Assembly: GCF_035582795.1 (NCBI RefSeq)
Contig: NC_134370.1
Span: 42,085,501 to 42,149,500, forward strand
Length of the DNA: 64,000 nucleotides
Direction of reading: 5' to 3'
DNA from: Mycteria americana
Taxonomy: Eukaryota; Chordata; Aves; Ciconiiformes; Ciconiidae
Shown piece by piece: positions 53,058-64,000 of the stretch. A program made the translations under genes and the position numbers. The notes beneath the pieces are model-generated. The model was not told the origin of the DNA. It made no database searches and worked only from the letters and a program-made list of their open reading frames with translations. Numbering within the stretch: the stretch's first letter is position 1; every line of letters starts with the position of its first letter.

Positions 53058-53063
53058 AATAAA
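53058..53063 (+). terminator. PAPSS2: PAPSS2 polyadenylation signal AATAAA
   Basis: Canonical hexamer at the end of an AT-rich UTR, followed by GT- and T-rich sequence (ATGTGTAAC, then TTTGTAATTTTTTC). It is the most likely end of the PAPSS2 transcript and lies about 0.73 kb from the facing ATAD1 end. Confidence 0.75.
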
Positions 53064-53085
53064 TATTTATATGTGTAACTAACTC

Positions 53086-53795
53086 TCACTTTGTAATTTT
53101 TTCAGGGAAAATACAACCACATGGTTCATCTGGGGCTGTGACAGGGCTGTAGCAGTAGGACCGCGTCCATGCCGTTGTGTGCTCACTGCCTTGGGTAGGG
53201 CGATGGCTGGACCAGCCAGCAGCGAGGCTGACCATGGAGCCTGTTTCCTTTTGGAAACCTCAGCTAATTTGCCTTTTTGCTGTCTGGGCTGTGTAGTGTT
53301 GAACAAGTCACATTTAACAAGTATAGTAACTAACTGCACTGTCTTCTGCTGTCCTCCATTTCTGTGCTGTTCAACCAGCACTTAAGCACCTTCTAGCTGT
53401 TAAAACCCTGCAGAAATAGGGGATGGTACTGCATTGCTTGGTCTCTTCCCAATGGACCTGCTGTAAACACGCTGCGGGGCTCAGAGAGCACCGCAGCCTG
53501 TGCTTCCCAGCTTAGGGAGAGACAAAGGGAGAGCTTGTGAGCCCTGCCAACTTCTGTTTGATGGGGATGCAGGCCCTTCACTGCTGGCCTGTGCCTGCCC
53601 CAGGTGCAGGCCTGGATACTGGCTGTGGGAGTGCAGGCTGTGCCCTTGGCTCACCCTGCCAGGGCTTCCAGCACCCCACTCATCCAGAGCCATCCCCTGC
53701 AGCATCCTGGGCTTCACCCTTGGCTGCCTGGCTGCTGCATTCCAGGGTTCCCAAGCACCAGCCAGGGAAAAGATGCCTATGTCCAAGCCAGTCTC
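53086..53795. other. Gap between the convergent PAPSS2 and ATAD1 3' ends
   Basis: About 700 bases separate the two inferred transcript ends. GC content is moderate. No conserved gene was recognised, and the open frames at 53481-53972 are unsupported. Confidence 0.65.
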
Positions 53796-53809
53796 AAAAA
53801 AAAAAAAAA
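53796..53809. repeat. Oligo(A) run of 14
   Basis: Read on the minus strand this is a T-run immediately after the ATAD1 AATAAA, so it may act as the U-rich downstream element of that poly(A) site. Confidence 0.85.
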
Positions 53810-53814
53810 GGCAC

Positions 53815-53820
53815 TTTATT
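53815..53820 (-). terminator. ATAD1: ATAD1 polyadenylation signal AATAAA (minus strand)
   Basis: The plus strand reads TTTATT. On the ATAD1 sense strand it is AATAAA, followed by a T-run. A second AATAAA lies upstream in the sense direction at 53900-53905. Together they make the distal end of the ATAD1 3' UTR. Confidence 0.65.
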
Positions 53821-56380
53821 TACAGAATTCAAACACACGCGCACTGGTGGAAGTTACAGAACACAGATCAACAAAAACACAGAGTAAACAAACACCACAT
53901 TTATTTACCTGTTACATAACTCTACTCCAATGGTTTCTGTTTGCGCTAGCAGTATCAGACTGGCAAGATTAGCTGCTTTACAGCCTGGGGACAATTCAGG
54001 TACGGTCTGTACTGTACACACTGTCTACCCGTGACTTCTATAGCTGAACAGGGCCTAAACAAATTTGCCTGCTGGGAATGTCCAGCTGCAGGAACTGTCC
54101 TCAGGGGCAATTACAAATAACCCCTTGCGCCTCTTCAAATCAGTCCCTTAAGCCTGCAGCGATGCATTATAGGCACAAGGTGAAGGCAAGATCCAGCCAG
54201 CATGCAAACAGCCAGGTTTTGGGGGAAACATGCACAAAGGAGATCAGAGCTCAGCTGGTGACTAGAGGATGCCCTCAGCATCTGCAAACAGTCAAGGGTT
54301 TGTTCCTATTCTCATGCGCTCAGTTTGACATTTAAACTCACTTGAGGACACACTTTACACTCACTCTATTAAAACCAGTTAAGACTGTATTCTTCAGCTG
54401 CCTGCACTAGATCTTTACCAAGTAGGAAACACCCTGAAAAAAGGAAGGAGATGGTGGCTGAGCTGCGTTACTGCACCAGCCTCACAGTTCTCAGGTGTTA
54501 ACAACTACTGAGAGGGGTTCGGAGAGCTTCAGAGTCAGAGCAGGCACTGAAAACAAACTGAATAGCTGGAGAACTTAATCTGGCACATGTATAATTTAAA
54601 TCTTCTGAGAGGCTTCCGGTAAGTACCACTATTTGCATGTTTAATTTTAAGGCTAGCCCTTAAACTGGGGCTCTCCCAGAGCTGGCACTGACTTACGTCA
54701 CTGCTTTCTGCCCTGTCACTAATGTGACTTGTGGGATTAGCATTCCATATCCCAGACTTTTAGATTTCCATAGTCCAGTATTTTCTGGTGTGCCTGATTT
54801 CCTATATCCTTGTGTTAGAGCAATCTGCATTTACCATAGACCTTTTTCCCCCATATCAAAAAGCAAAGTTATTAAACCCCCCCATGTTCAGTACCCAAGG
54901 AGATTAGATAGGGTCAAACTAAGACCTAGGGCAGCTGGTGCATCACACAAACAGTGTGCCAGACAAAAGGACACTAGTGAGAAAGCTGTGCTTAATGGAA
55001 ATTGTCATCAGCACCTGATACTGTACGAGGGGTGGCTCCAGCTGTCTTTATTTTACTTTGCAAGTGCATTTCAGTTTACATCATTATCTTGCTTTCAATG
55101 CTTATCTTCCCTTGACAGGTAGCAGAGCTGTGACACAGCATACCACCCCAGGGGTTTGAACGATTCCAATTACATATTTTTGTTCAATTACTGCACAATT
55201 TGTAATAGTATAAGAAGAAAAAAAAAGTTATTGAAAACCTACTGACAATAACTTTACCAAAACACTTTTACCACTTATATTTTTAGCCCTTTGCCTTTAT
55301 CACTACATAACGTTACATGAACTTACTATAACTGTTAACAGCAAGTACAGCAGAACATTGCTAAATCACATTTATAAACCTAAAACCCATTCTCTTCTCT
55401 TCAATTTTGCAGATCAGAGCATGTGACAGAGCAAAACATCCCCCCACACCTCAGAGCTATGCATATGACACTTCATGTTACAATGCCACAGTGCAGCAGT
55501 GGGTCTTCCAGAGGAGATTAGAATAGCAGCAAGCCCTCATTACAATGCATAATAGATCAGAAAGCCACAATTTCAGAGAGCTTATAATATGTGGGGCTTT
55601 AGGAAAGACCAGTTAAGATTCTACTCTAATTACTCACATCAAGGGAAAAATAAAACCAGCATTCATTTAAAAAGCCTCAAAAAAGCAGAATTCATACAAA
55701 ACGAAAAGTATTCAAACATTTTTACAGTAGTTTACTCTCTTTACTAAATGGCACCAGATTTCAAGTGGTCATGTGAAAGAAAAATCAGTAACATTTCAAA
55801 TTTTGCCTGAAAGTTATTCTAGAAGCAGAATTTATATCTTCATATTTGCTGCTAAAAGGAAGAAGTAAATGTGAATTGAGTATCGACGAATCTTTAATCT
55901 ATACATCTTCTGATTTGGTTTGATTCAGTAAGTAGAAAAGATTTTCCATACTCAAGTTATCTACAGATTATGTCTATATATAAAAAAATGTGTGAATATA
56001 TACATTTAATACATACACACATGCTCATACATATATACACAAACTGGTAATGGATTGTCTCCCCTCCACACCGGTGACCCGCTGAACCCATGCACCATGT
56101 CAGAACCTGCTTTAAGGCTACACAGTGTATCGATTATGGGACAAGACACAGGCTCTTGCTCTTGGTCTGGGCTATAATTGTTCCACTTCGTGGTCTATTG
56201 TTACACTTCTAGTTGTGCATGATGAAATTTCAATAACTTAGAATTCGTTGTATAAAAACAATTCCAGAAACAGAACTCCCTTATTCAAGGAACAACCCCA
56301 CTCCCACCCCCAACATTGTTTTTGCTGATTACAGAAGTCAAACTAAATGACATCAGAAACTGCAAACACACTCTTTTGTC

Positions 56381-56501
56381 CTAATCTAAACTAACGTGCA
56401 TCAAAACATTCTGCAGTGTGGCATCCTTCGATTTTCTCATCTTCTCAATTGCCCTGTGGAGATCCTGCTGCTGCACAGGCCGAATTTCATCTTCATCATG
56501 G
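56381..56501 (-). CDS. ATAD1: ATAD1 last coding exon
   Basis: The first base completes a split codon. It then encodes HDEDEIRPVQQQDLHRAIEK, MRKSKDATLQ and NVLMHVSLD, with the stop TAG at 56381-56383. The acceptor on the minus strand is TTTCTTTTAAAG. The C-terminal residues match the conserved ATAD1 tail. Confidence 0.96.
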
Positions 56502-59500
56502 CTTTAAAAGAAAGACAAAAAGCAAGATAATGATTCAGGTGCTGTGTAACAGTTATTCAAACAATGAGAAGTAATCATTGAAAATAGCAGCTCTGACATG
56601 GATTCAGCATTACACTGGAAACATGCCCCTGTCCATGCACATGCATTACCTGCAAGTATGGGAGATAATTAAAGGAACATCACAGCAAGTGGAGTTATGT
56701 GCGTGCAAGAGTGTTACCAGTATTTAAGCCTGGTGATATAGTGCAGTAACATCACTTGTTGGTTCATGCCACCTCAAGCTTGACACCTTGAAACAAACAG
56801 TCTTATTTTCATAGTCAAAATGAATAAAGGTAACATACTGGTTGGGTTTTTTTGTTGTATAATGGCAATTTGTCAAGAAAAAGAGAACCTCCTGCTTTCT
56901 GTGAAACATAGCAAGGCTTTTTAAATCTCTATAAATTGCAATTCAAATCAGAAAATACAAACTAATAATTGGACGGTGTGTAGTACCAGCAGCATTCACA
57001 ATTGCTGTTCGGCTATCATAATAGATGGAATAAAGACACATACTTCTCTTCTTCACAGGCAGAATTAACATATTCCCTGACACAGAGGAGTGCTGCATCC
57101 CGGCACATTTCTTTCAGATCACTGCCTGAGAAGCCATCAGTCTCTTTAGCAACTTCTAGGAGATCTACATGCTTGTCCACCTGTCAAAAAACAAAAGGTC
57201 AGAGCATGAAAACTCTGAAGTCATTTACTTTGTTCACCAAGGACAAGAAACAGTCACCTCCAAGTATTGTTACCTGCCCTAAGAAGATTTTTTCAGTCTT
57301 GACTTTTTTTGAGAGTTAAAAGCAAATTATTTTATTAACTTACAGTTTGAACCCTCCAAGTAGTTAATCTCATTAAATGAAACTGATGCTTCATCTCATA
57401 AAACTCTGTAGCCGATAAAAAAGAAAAAACAGGCAAAAGTGAACCATCATATTAGTATAGTCTGTTACTGACACAGCTCCTGTGCTGTTTTGGAAGGCTA
57501 CTGGATGGCAAAAACTGGATCACAGAAATAATGACCCATTTTCCCAAATGCCCACACAAGTTTCCTGCAACAGCACTGCTTATTTTGGTAAAGGGCTTGA
57601 TCAGATCCTACGTGCATCCTTTTATCTGTAGACAATGAACACTACCCAACGGGTCTCCTTTCACAGCCACTGCCCTTTTTTTATATACATTATTTGAAAA
57701 AGTGCATTTTGTTTTCATAAACACTTCTTTTGACCAGTAACACAGCAAGGCTGGAAAAAGTTCCTGTCACATTTACATTTTGTTGTTGCCACCTTTCACT
57801 GCAGAATAAGAACTTCAAAAGCAGTTGTTCATTATCTCAGCTACTCAGTTGTTTGCCGAGTTACTGAACAACTGCTCCTACTTTATACGGGGAGTATAAA
57901 GTAGGAACCATGAAATGGGGAACTCTGAGGCAAAATAATGTGTCTAACTCCATGCACTGGATCAGAGGCTGAAACTCATTCCAGCCAGGACCTCATATTT
58001 ATGCAGTCCATTTACAGAACCTCTGATAACAGCCCCTTCTGGCACATTTTCCAATGCATCAGTATTTTATTTTCAAAAAGTTAAAGCCAAACTAGTCTAA
58101 TAAAAGGCTGAAGTTAAGGGGTGACTTCTTCTAAGACGGAAACTATTCTGTGGTGATGAAGGCAAAGCCCCAGGTGTACTCTTCACTACTTCCAGCTACC
58201 CCTTGAACCCATACACTCCCCAGAATAACCCGAGAACCTGCCAACATCCACTGAGCACCCTTCCGATTCCCCACCATCCCACCCGCTTTTCTTGAAGGAC
58301 AAGGGTTACAGTGATACTGTCCTGTTGGCTCATATCTTGAGCTTGTACTTGAGGCCCAGCTCCCTGACCTACAACTCAGCACGCAGGGCTCTGGTTTGGG
58401 TCTGGAGTGAGCCATCTGGCTCCCCAGGCACAGAAATTAAGGCAAAAGTGGCAGCTGGCTTACACCAAAGTGCCTCCTACAGACATTATAGCCTGGCTGT
58501 CTTGAAGTGCTTTGCTTTAAAGCATGATCCTGCATACGAATACCAAAGCCAGTAACAGTCAGCTGTGGATCTGCAATGTATTTGCTCAATGTGGGGCTGA
58601 AGGCCACCAAGAATTGAATGGAGCAGTGCAGCTGGCTAAGAATAAATAGACAACGGGCATGTTGTGTAGCAGGCGTTAACAAGGATTTCCCTTTGAGTGA
58701 GAAAGAAGAAACAAGATTTTAAGACAGGCAGGGAAAACGCAGGGCATGACTACACCTGTCATCTGTCATGTAAAGGACTGCCAGGAAGGACTGCCAAATA
58801 AGCTGGGCTTGAGAGATCCAATTCTTCCTCCTATGGGATAACCAATACAGGCTGATTTCCACCACCCCCCACAAAAAAGTTATTTGTGTGGCTGTGATTC
58901 ACTGCCAGATGCTTGATATACCTTGCATTCTTTCAGATCCATATTCAGGAGCCGATATAGGTTTTTTGCTGAAGGCCTTTGCTGAAGTGCTGCAACTCCC
59001 AGGCCCAGCTGCCGAGGCAAAGGAGCCACAGAGTCCACTTGCGTGCAAGGGCTGGGTGGCTGCAGATATTCAGGGAGCCTGTATAAAGTCTATTATTTGG
59101 CATACCTCCCTAACATCTCTTGAAGAGGAATTTGAGTCTGAAATCACCACTTGCAAAAGACATCTTTGTTTGAGGCTTTCTGCAAATAGGTCAGCTCTTC
59201 CTCCACAACTCCTTTGGCATTTCATAGCAGTTCCGTTGTCAAACCCATATCTAGTATTTTGCGAATACAAACAATCCAAAATGACCATTTGCAAAGCAAC
59301 CTCCCCAGTATCTCAGCCATTCACAATGATGAGCTGTGATTTTTAGGCCTCTTAAAAAATATAAGTTGGTTTTACTAACGAATGATATTTATTAGGATAG
59401 ACCTCAACCAAGAGACACTTTGCAACATTAACTTCAAGACAATTAGTGCTGCAGACTAAATTTGGCAGGAACCTCCAATAACATAGGTCCCATATCCTGC

Positions 59501-62443
59501 CAATAGACATTACCAGATGTGCTCACACCTACCCCTTCCCCTCACCTTGGGATGCAGATGGCAACACGAACACCATGCAACAACATCTATAGTAGTTTTC
59601 CTCTAAAGGAAATATGAACTATGGATCAAAGTGCAAAAAGCAGCACTGTCAAAAAATGTCATTCCTCCTTTCTTGACTTGAGCCAATACACTGTACAGAG
59701 TTAAAAAAAATTCAGTATCTCTTCTCCCTGCTTCATGTCTTGAAATTTCTTTCACTGATCAAAGTGATTTCCAAACATTATTCACCTTCAGCATCTTTAG
59801 AGATATAAATATATTATCTTGTTATATAACAAGAAAATGAAGACAGAGTAATTTTCCTTGGAGATGGTGATTCACCACAAAATCCAAGACTGCTGCTCTG
59901 ACTGAGGCTCATGCTTAAACCAGTAGGCAACCCTACTGCTTTAATTTAACACCACAACTAAAACCATAAAAGATTCCTAAGTTATAATCAGAAATACACT
60001 GGTAGATAACCTCTACCTTACTCCAAGACAGTCAATTATAAAACGTGTTTTCTACAACTCCAGACCTTGCACTCATGAAAACAGTAATACAGCAAATTAA
60101 CCATTAAAAGAAGCCTACTTACATTTTCATTTTTCAAAATTAGCTTCAAGATTGCTTCTCTTTGTTTCAGAGCCTTAAACAAAAGAGATTAAAGTTACTA
60201 GAGTACAAAAATAAATATATGTAACATCTATCTCAATTTACATGGTGTGGGCTTTCAGTCACAATTCAGTGACACAAGCTGATCCCTCAGACAGGAGATG
60301 TGATACACACACTAAGGAAACTTATCTGATGGCAAATCACTCAGCAAAATGAGATCTAGGGTACTCTGACTCCAGGAGCACATGAAACTAAGCATTTGAG
60401 CATATATATTTACACTAACTACAGAGAAAGGGAAAATGCACTGACATTTAGTCTTACTTTGCCCTAAGTGAAAGCAGCCATCTCCAAAGATTTCCCATCA
60501 TCTTCAACAGAGGGCAGACTCTCTAGATCTAGGGGACGCTTTCAATACTTTGCTAAATCAGATGAAGAGGATAAACTGTTCTGCTTAAAAAACAGTAATA
60601 ATAAATTCAATTCTACAGATGATGCTTGGGAAATTTTAAGCAATATAAATCACATACTGTGGTGAGGTTACTGAAAGAAACAGGTATTGAGCATATCCTT
60701 AATAGCAAGGTAAAACACAGGCAGCAAAGAGACTCTTTTTTGTGCCTCCCAAAACCAAACTTGTCCTAAATTCACCTTCATTGTTAAAAAGGGAAAAAAC
60801 TACCCTATAGATACTCTGACAGCTGAACAGCTGATACTCTGTCCCAAAAAATACTTCAATTTCCCTCTGCCTTGCAAGTAATTTCTTATGAGTAATTTTG
60901 GGCATTTTAATCTCAAACTCAGTTATAAAATCTGCAAGGCTTTAGCTACTCTACAGCGATACTACCTGTGCACACTTCCAATTCACAGCACATAAATTAT
61001 CTTGGCCCTCAGTAAGAGTTGTAACCAATCTTGGTTGTATCACAAAGCACCACAGAAAAGAACGAGAGACAAGTGGTAAGTTCATGAGATGGCTGTAGCA
61101 GGGTAAGGAAAGTTACGTGCCTATGCCCTAAATGACACCTCCTGTTGTAATTCTGATCCTGGGAGAGGGAGCCAGCCCCTGTAATATCCTGAGGCACTGC
61201 TACCTGCGGATTATTCACCCTTCTAACAGTGGTCCTTGATAGAAAGGCATGATAAAGTACTAAAATACGCATCCTTGCCCCTTACTAATTCAAGGAAAAC
61301 TTGAGGATGAATAAGGTGTATGAAACCCTATGAGCAGGCATCACAGAAAAGCAGTTACTAGGTTATAAATGCTTTGTTTTGAAAAGTACCCGTCCACAAG
61401 GAGTGAAAGCCAGTTCAAACAGGATGGGTCTGGGAATATGACTACTCCCTTGGACAATCAATAAGAGTTTTTACTCCTCCAGTTTTGTCTCCAAGTTTCA
61501 AAAAAAATGAATAATGAAGGATATTTCTGTAGCCAGAATGGAATACTGACAACCACAACTGAACTCTTTATAAAATTGATACAAAAATGTCTTGTGATAT
61601 CGCTAAGTGTTTGAAGGCAACTAAAATACCTTGAAAAGGATGGCAATAGCAAAATTTATAGTAAGGGTAACCTTGTGATGGTTGGCATAATTGATAAAGA
61701 CCTTAACTGCTACCTGTTTGGCATAAATCATAAGTGGAATAAAAAGTTTTCCAGATTGCTTACTGTGCCTGACTGTGAAAAGGCTTGAGAAGAACGTAGG
61801 CTTTGGTATGCAGATTTCATGCCTTCTTCTCTCCTTGAAAACTAAATACTGTGTATCAAGAAGGTATAAATGGTAGTCAGTATGTACCTTCTTCTTGACA
61901 CTATCTGACCTGGGTGCCACTCTCCCCGCAGGCAACTGTGTGCAGTCCCTTTGGTGCTTTTTGAGATTGTTTTCAAGTTAAAACTAAGCTCTTTCCAGAG
62001 TGCAGCATCTAAGCCACTCCATTCTTACAGGTGAAGGAAATGGGTGGGAAGCTCTTGGAGCACATGGAGTTGTTTCAAGATAAAAGACCCAAGGAATCAA
62101 GATTTCTGCAAGAAACTTCACCTTAAAAAGCAAAGTTATATATGTGCTTCTAAAAAACTAAAACCAGATCAAAATAATGCAGTATTTATTGGGGGGGGAC
62201 ACAGCGGGGGACGACATGGGACACGGACGGGACATGGGGGGACGGGACCCAACAAAAAAAACCAACCAGAGACATGCATTTCCTGGCTGATAAGGCACTT
62301 GCCTGTAGCTCAGCCACTAGGCACACTGTTCAGGCAAACCTGCCATGACTTACAGGTTGGTTGATGTGAAACCGGGTTGGCATTCTTCTCATGATTGCAG
62401 AGTCAAGATCCTGAGGACGGTTGGTAGCTCCCATCACTATTAC
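56381..62443 (-). CDS. ATAD1: ATAD1/Msp1 AAA+ ATPase, C-terminal four coding exons (partial gene)
   Basis: ATAD1 (Thorase, yeast Msp1) is a membrane-anchored AAA+ ATPase of the outer mitochondrial and peroxisomal membrane. It extracts mislocalised tail-anchored proteins, and in neurons it also affects AMPA-receptor turnover. The visible exons (62354-62443, 60123-60173, 57044-57180, 56381-56501; minus) encode the last 132 of about 360 residues. They carry sensor 1 in VIVMGATNRP, the arginine-finger segment IMRRMPTRFHI, the lid/sensor 2 segment ETDGFSGSDLKEMCRDAALL, and the acidic linker plus tail HDEDEIRPVQQQDLHRAIEK. The Walker A and B exons and the N-terminal membrane segment lie beyond the right edge. 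Compared with human as recalled, the linker has one extra glutamate and the C-terminus reads HVSLD instead of HVCLD. The gene is convergent with PAPSS2. Confidence 0.97.
56502..57043 (-). other. ATAD1: ATAD1 intron
   Basis: Intron of 542 bases between the last two coding exons. No other feature was seen. Confidence 0.9.
57044..57180 (-). CDS. ATAD1: ATAD1 coding exon (AAA lid, sensor 2)
   Basis: Encodes VDKHVDLLEVAKETDGFSGS, DLKEMCRDAALLCVREYVN and SACEEE, plus two bases of the next codon (phase 2, joining to give Asn). The acceptor is TTTTTTGACAG and the donor is GTATGT on the minus strand. Confidence 0.97.
57181..60122 (-). other. ATAD1: ATAD1 intron
   Basis: Intron of 2.9 kb, AT-rich. 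It contains a perfect 13-bp stem hairpin at 57876-57906. No gene was seen. Confidence 0.85.
57876..57906. repeat. Perfect 13-bp stem hairpin
   Basis: TCCTACTTTATAC pairs exactly with GTATAAAGTAGGA around a GGGGA loop. It lies within an ATAD1 intron. Confidence 0.9.
60123..60173 (-). CDS. ATAD1: ATAD1 short coding exon
   Basis: Seventeen codons in phase 0 encode ALKQREAILKLILKNEN, which is essentially the vertebrate sequence at this place. The acceptor is GTTTAAG, with a T-rich tract upstream, and the donor is GTAAGT on the minus strand. Confidence 0.97.
60174..62353 (-). other. ATAD1: ATAD1 intron
   Basis: Intron of 2.2 kb. Its 5' part (minus sense) contains a G-rich minisatellite-like patch at 62191-62247 on the plus strand. 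No gene was seen. Confidence 0.85.
62191..62247. repeat. G-rich degenerate repeat (GGGACAYRGG-like)
   Basis: Six G-runs of 3-8 bases are separated by short ACA/ACG-containing spacers (GGGACACAGC, GGGACGACAT, GGGACACGGAC, GGGACATGGG). It looks like a small degenerate minisatellite of about 10-12 bp units and has quadruplex potential on the plus strand. Confidence 0.75.
62354..62443 (-). CDS. ATAD1: ATAD1 coding exon (sensor 1, arginine fingers)
   Basis: Thirty codons in phase 0 encode VIVMGATNRPQDLDSAIMRR and MPTRFHINQP, the second region of homology of the AAA module. The acceptor is GGTGTATACAG and the donor is GTAAGT on the minus strand. It is essentially identical to vertebrate ATAD1. Confidence 0.98.
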
Positions 62444-64000
62444 CTGTATACACCAAGAGAAAAAAACAGTCAGCCTGAAAACAGCTTTTGAAAATATCAC
62501 CATATTGGAGTTTCAAAACCAAACGTGTGACTCTTCCACACTTTATCAAGAACATCGACATTTAAAGAAGGTACATAAGGTTTCTTGGTACTGATTTCAG
62601 CAACTGGATTTAAACGGGCAGCTTAAGAGAGCATTGGTACCACAGAGTATCACCTGGGTGGAGATTTTTACATTAGTCTGAAGCCTTCCGAGCCCAGTTT
62701 GAAAGTTCAAACTCTAAGCAGTAACCCAAAACTTCTGCTTATAAGTCTTGGTGATGTCTCTCTAGTTCCTGGTGGTCTGGAAGCAACTTGAGACATTTTG
62801 ATAAGGTATTAAGAAATGTGGCATTTTTGTGCTGTGTTGAAAAAAAAGAAAGGCAATCAGTTCACCAGGATGACCAAACTGGCAGCTTTCACATGCACTA
62901 AAATGTTGTTTCTTTTTTTGTAAGCATTAAAAAAAAAATGCACTAAAAGTCAGTAAGAACCTATATGCACTAGTATACTGTAACAGCAGTGCATTAGATG
63001 TGTACAAGCCAAGTTCAATACAAGGAGAGTATTTACCTCATTTGACTGCGTTCCGGTTATTAGTTTAAGAACAAGTTTACTTCCCGTTCACATCAGCCTT
63101 ATTTTCTCATTTATTACTGTAAGTTATGTACATTGTAAATACCCGGTCATGAAAGTGAAAAATGTCAGGGAAATTAATCTCTTATCAATACAGTTTCCTG
63201 TCGTGCTCCTGGTCTTTTGTGTGGGGTCACTGTTCCGCAGCCATCCCTGGCAGCTCTAGCAGCCCCTGGCCAGGCTAGGTTACTTGTCCCCGAGCAGAGT
63301 CACCCTGCCACCTAGAGGCTTAATTATACAGTGGTAAATTGCTATGCACAAAGCAAAAGACACATTTTTCACCAGGGCTCTGGCAGTCTTCACCTTCTAG
63401 AAAGCGTTATTCAAGCAAGCACTTGGCACTTGCTGGCGTGCTGAACACATGCTAATGTTTGGCTGAGCTGCCTCTTGTAAAGAGGCATCACTGTACCCAT
63501 GCTATGCTTCCCCAGGGTCTGCATCAAGGTCCATTGTTGGACCCAAAGTGTTACTCCCTCTGTGCTACCGGAGCTGAGGAGCCTTCCCAAAACCGGCTTT
63601 ATCTGCAGGTTCTGCGAACGTGGGACCCACCCAGGGCACAAATGCAGCTGTACGGGGCTTCCAGACTTTAACTGTCACTTCAAGCAGCACAGCTCTTTTC
63701 CAGGCACTGTGCCCCAAGTTCCTGCCCTGCTCAAGACTATATATCCTTGGCAGGTTTAGCCCAAAGCTGAACATGCTTTTCAGGTGCAATCAACACAGGA
63801 ACAAATAACATTCATCACAACACTTATTTACGATTTCCTCCTAGCATTTGGAATTTTTGTTACCGTAACAAAAGCCAAATTTAATCCTTATTCAAAGCAA
63901 ATTCATTTGGCGAGAATCAGACAAGCAACCCAAAGCTCCCAAGTAAACATTTGTAATTAACAAAAGAGCCCAGCGAACTGGCTGTCAAAAACTGAGACAA
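62444..64000 (-). other. ATAD1: ATAD1 intron (3' part)
   Basis: No upstream ATAD1 exon (for example the Walker B segment IIFIDEIDSF) is recognisable up to the window edge, so this is the 3' portion of an intron. The open frames near 63411-63808 are unsupported. Confidence 0.8.

Larger units (their letters stand above)
50766..53085 (+). other. PAPSS2: PAPSS2 3' UTR
   Basis: About 2.3 kb of non-coding sequence from the stop to just past the AATAAA at 53058. The first half is GC-rich and the last kilobase AT-rich, with an A-run at 52807-52824. The long minus-strand open frame at 51495-52079 has no recognisable domain and is probably fortuitous. Confidence 0.75.
53791..56380 (-). other. ATAD1: ATAD1 3' UTR
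   Basis: About 2.6 kb of mostly AT-rich sequence from the ATAD1 stop to the inferred poly(A) site. It has an AT/AC alternating stretch at about 55970-56042. No coding signal was seen on either strand. Confidence 0.7.

Overview
The window is vertebrate nuclear DNA, most likely avian. It contains three recognisable protein-coding genes with canonical GT-AG introns. It also contains a well-preserved CR1 (chicken repeat 1) LINE with the diagnostic repeated ATTCTATG 3' end, introns of hundreds of bases to about 16 kb, and a CpG-island promoter. The gene order MINPP1 (+), PAPSS2 (+), ATAD1 (-) matches the block next to PTEN in human 10q23, so this is conserved synteny. The species cannot be fixed from the sequence alone.

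Layout. Positions 1-2343 are the last intron of MINPP1, and 2344-2743 is its terminal coding exon, which ends in an ER-retention type -DEL tail. A 3' UTR probably runs to an AATAAA at 5816. About 16 kb of intergenic sequence follows (5.8-22.2 kb). It holds a (TTA)n microsatellite, old CR1-like fragments and one 5'-truncated CR1 copy (about 11.78-12.90 kb) whose reverse-transcriptase frame is broken by a single visible TGA.

A CpG island at about 22.2-22.6 kb carries the first coding exon of PAPSS2. Twelve coding exons (22512-50765) join in frame to 609 codons plus stop. They encode an N-terminal APS kinase and a C-terminal ATP sulfurylase. The 3' UTR runs to an AATAAA at 53058. A 21-nt phase-compatible candidate microexon (45259-45279) lies exactly at the exon 7/8 junction, where human PAPSS2 has an alternatively spliced 5-residue insert. 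This is the most interesting observation in the window.

ATAD1 lies tail-to-tail with PAPSS2 on the minus strand. Its 3' UTR ends near 53.8 kb, and its last four coding exons (56381-62443) encode the second half of the AAA+ module and the C-terminal tail. Its 5' exons lie beyond the window.

The genes act in separate processes: inositol polyphosphate dephosphorylation in the ER/secretory lumen (MINPP1), synthesis of the sulfate donor PAPS (PAPSS2), and extraction of mislocalised tail-anchored membrane proteins (ATAD1). I see no evidence of a bacterial-type system, CRISPR array, tRNA, rRNA or viral insertion. The rest is intronic or intergenic DNA with simple repeats, perfect short hairpins, small tandem duplications and G-rich tracts, listed individually.
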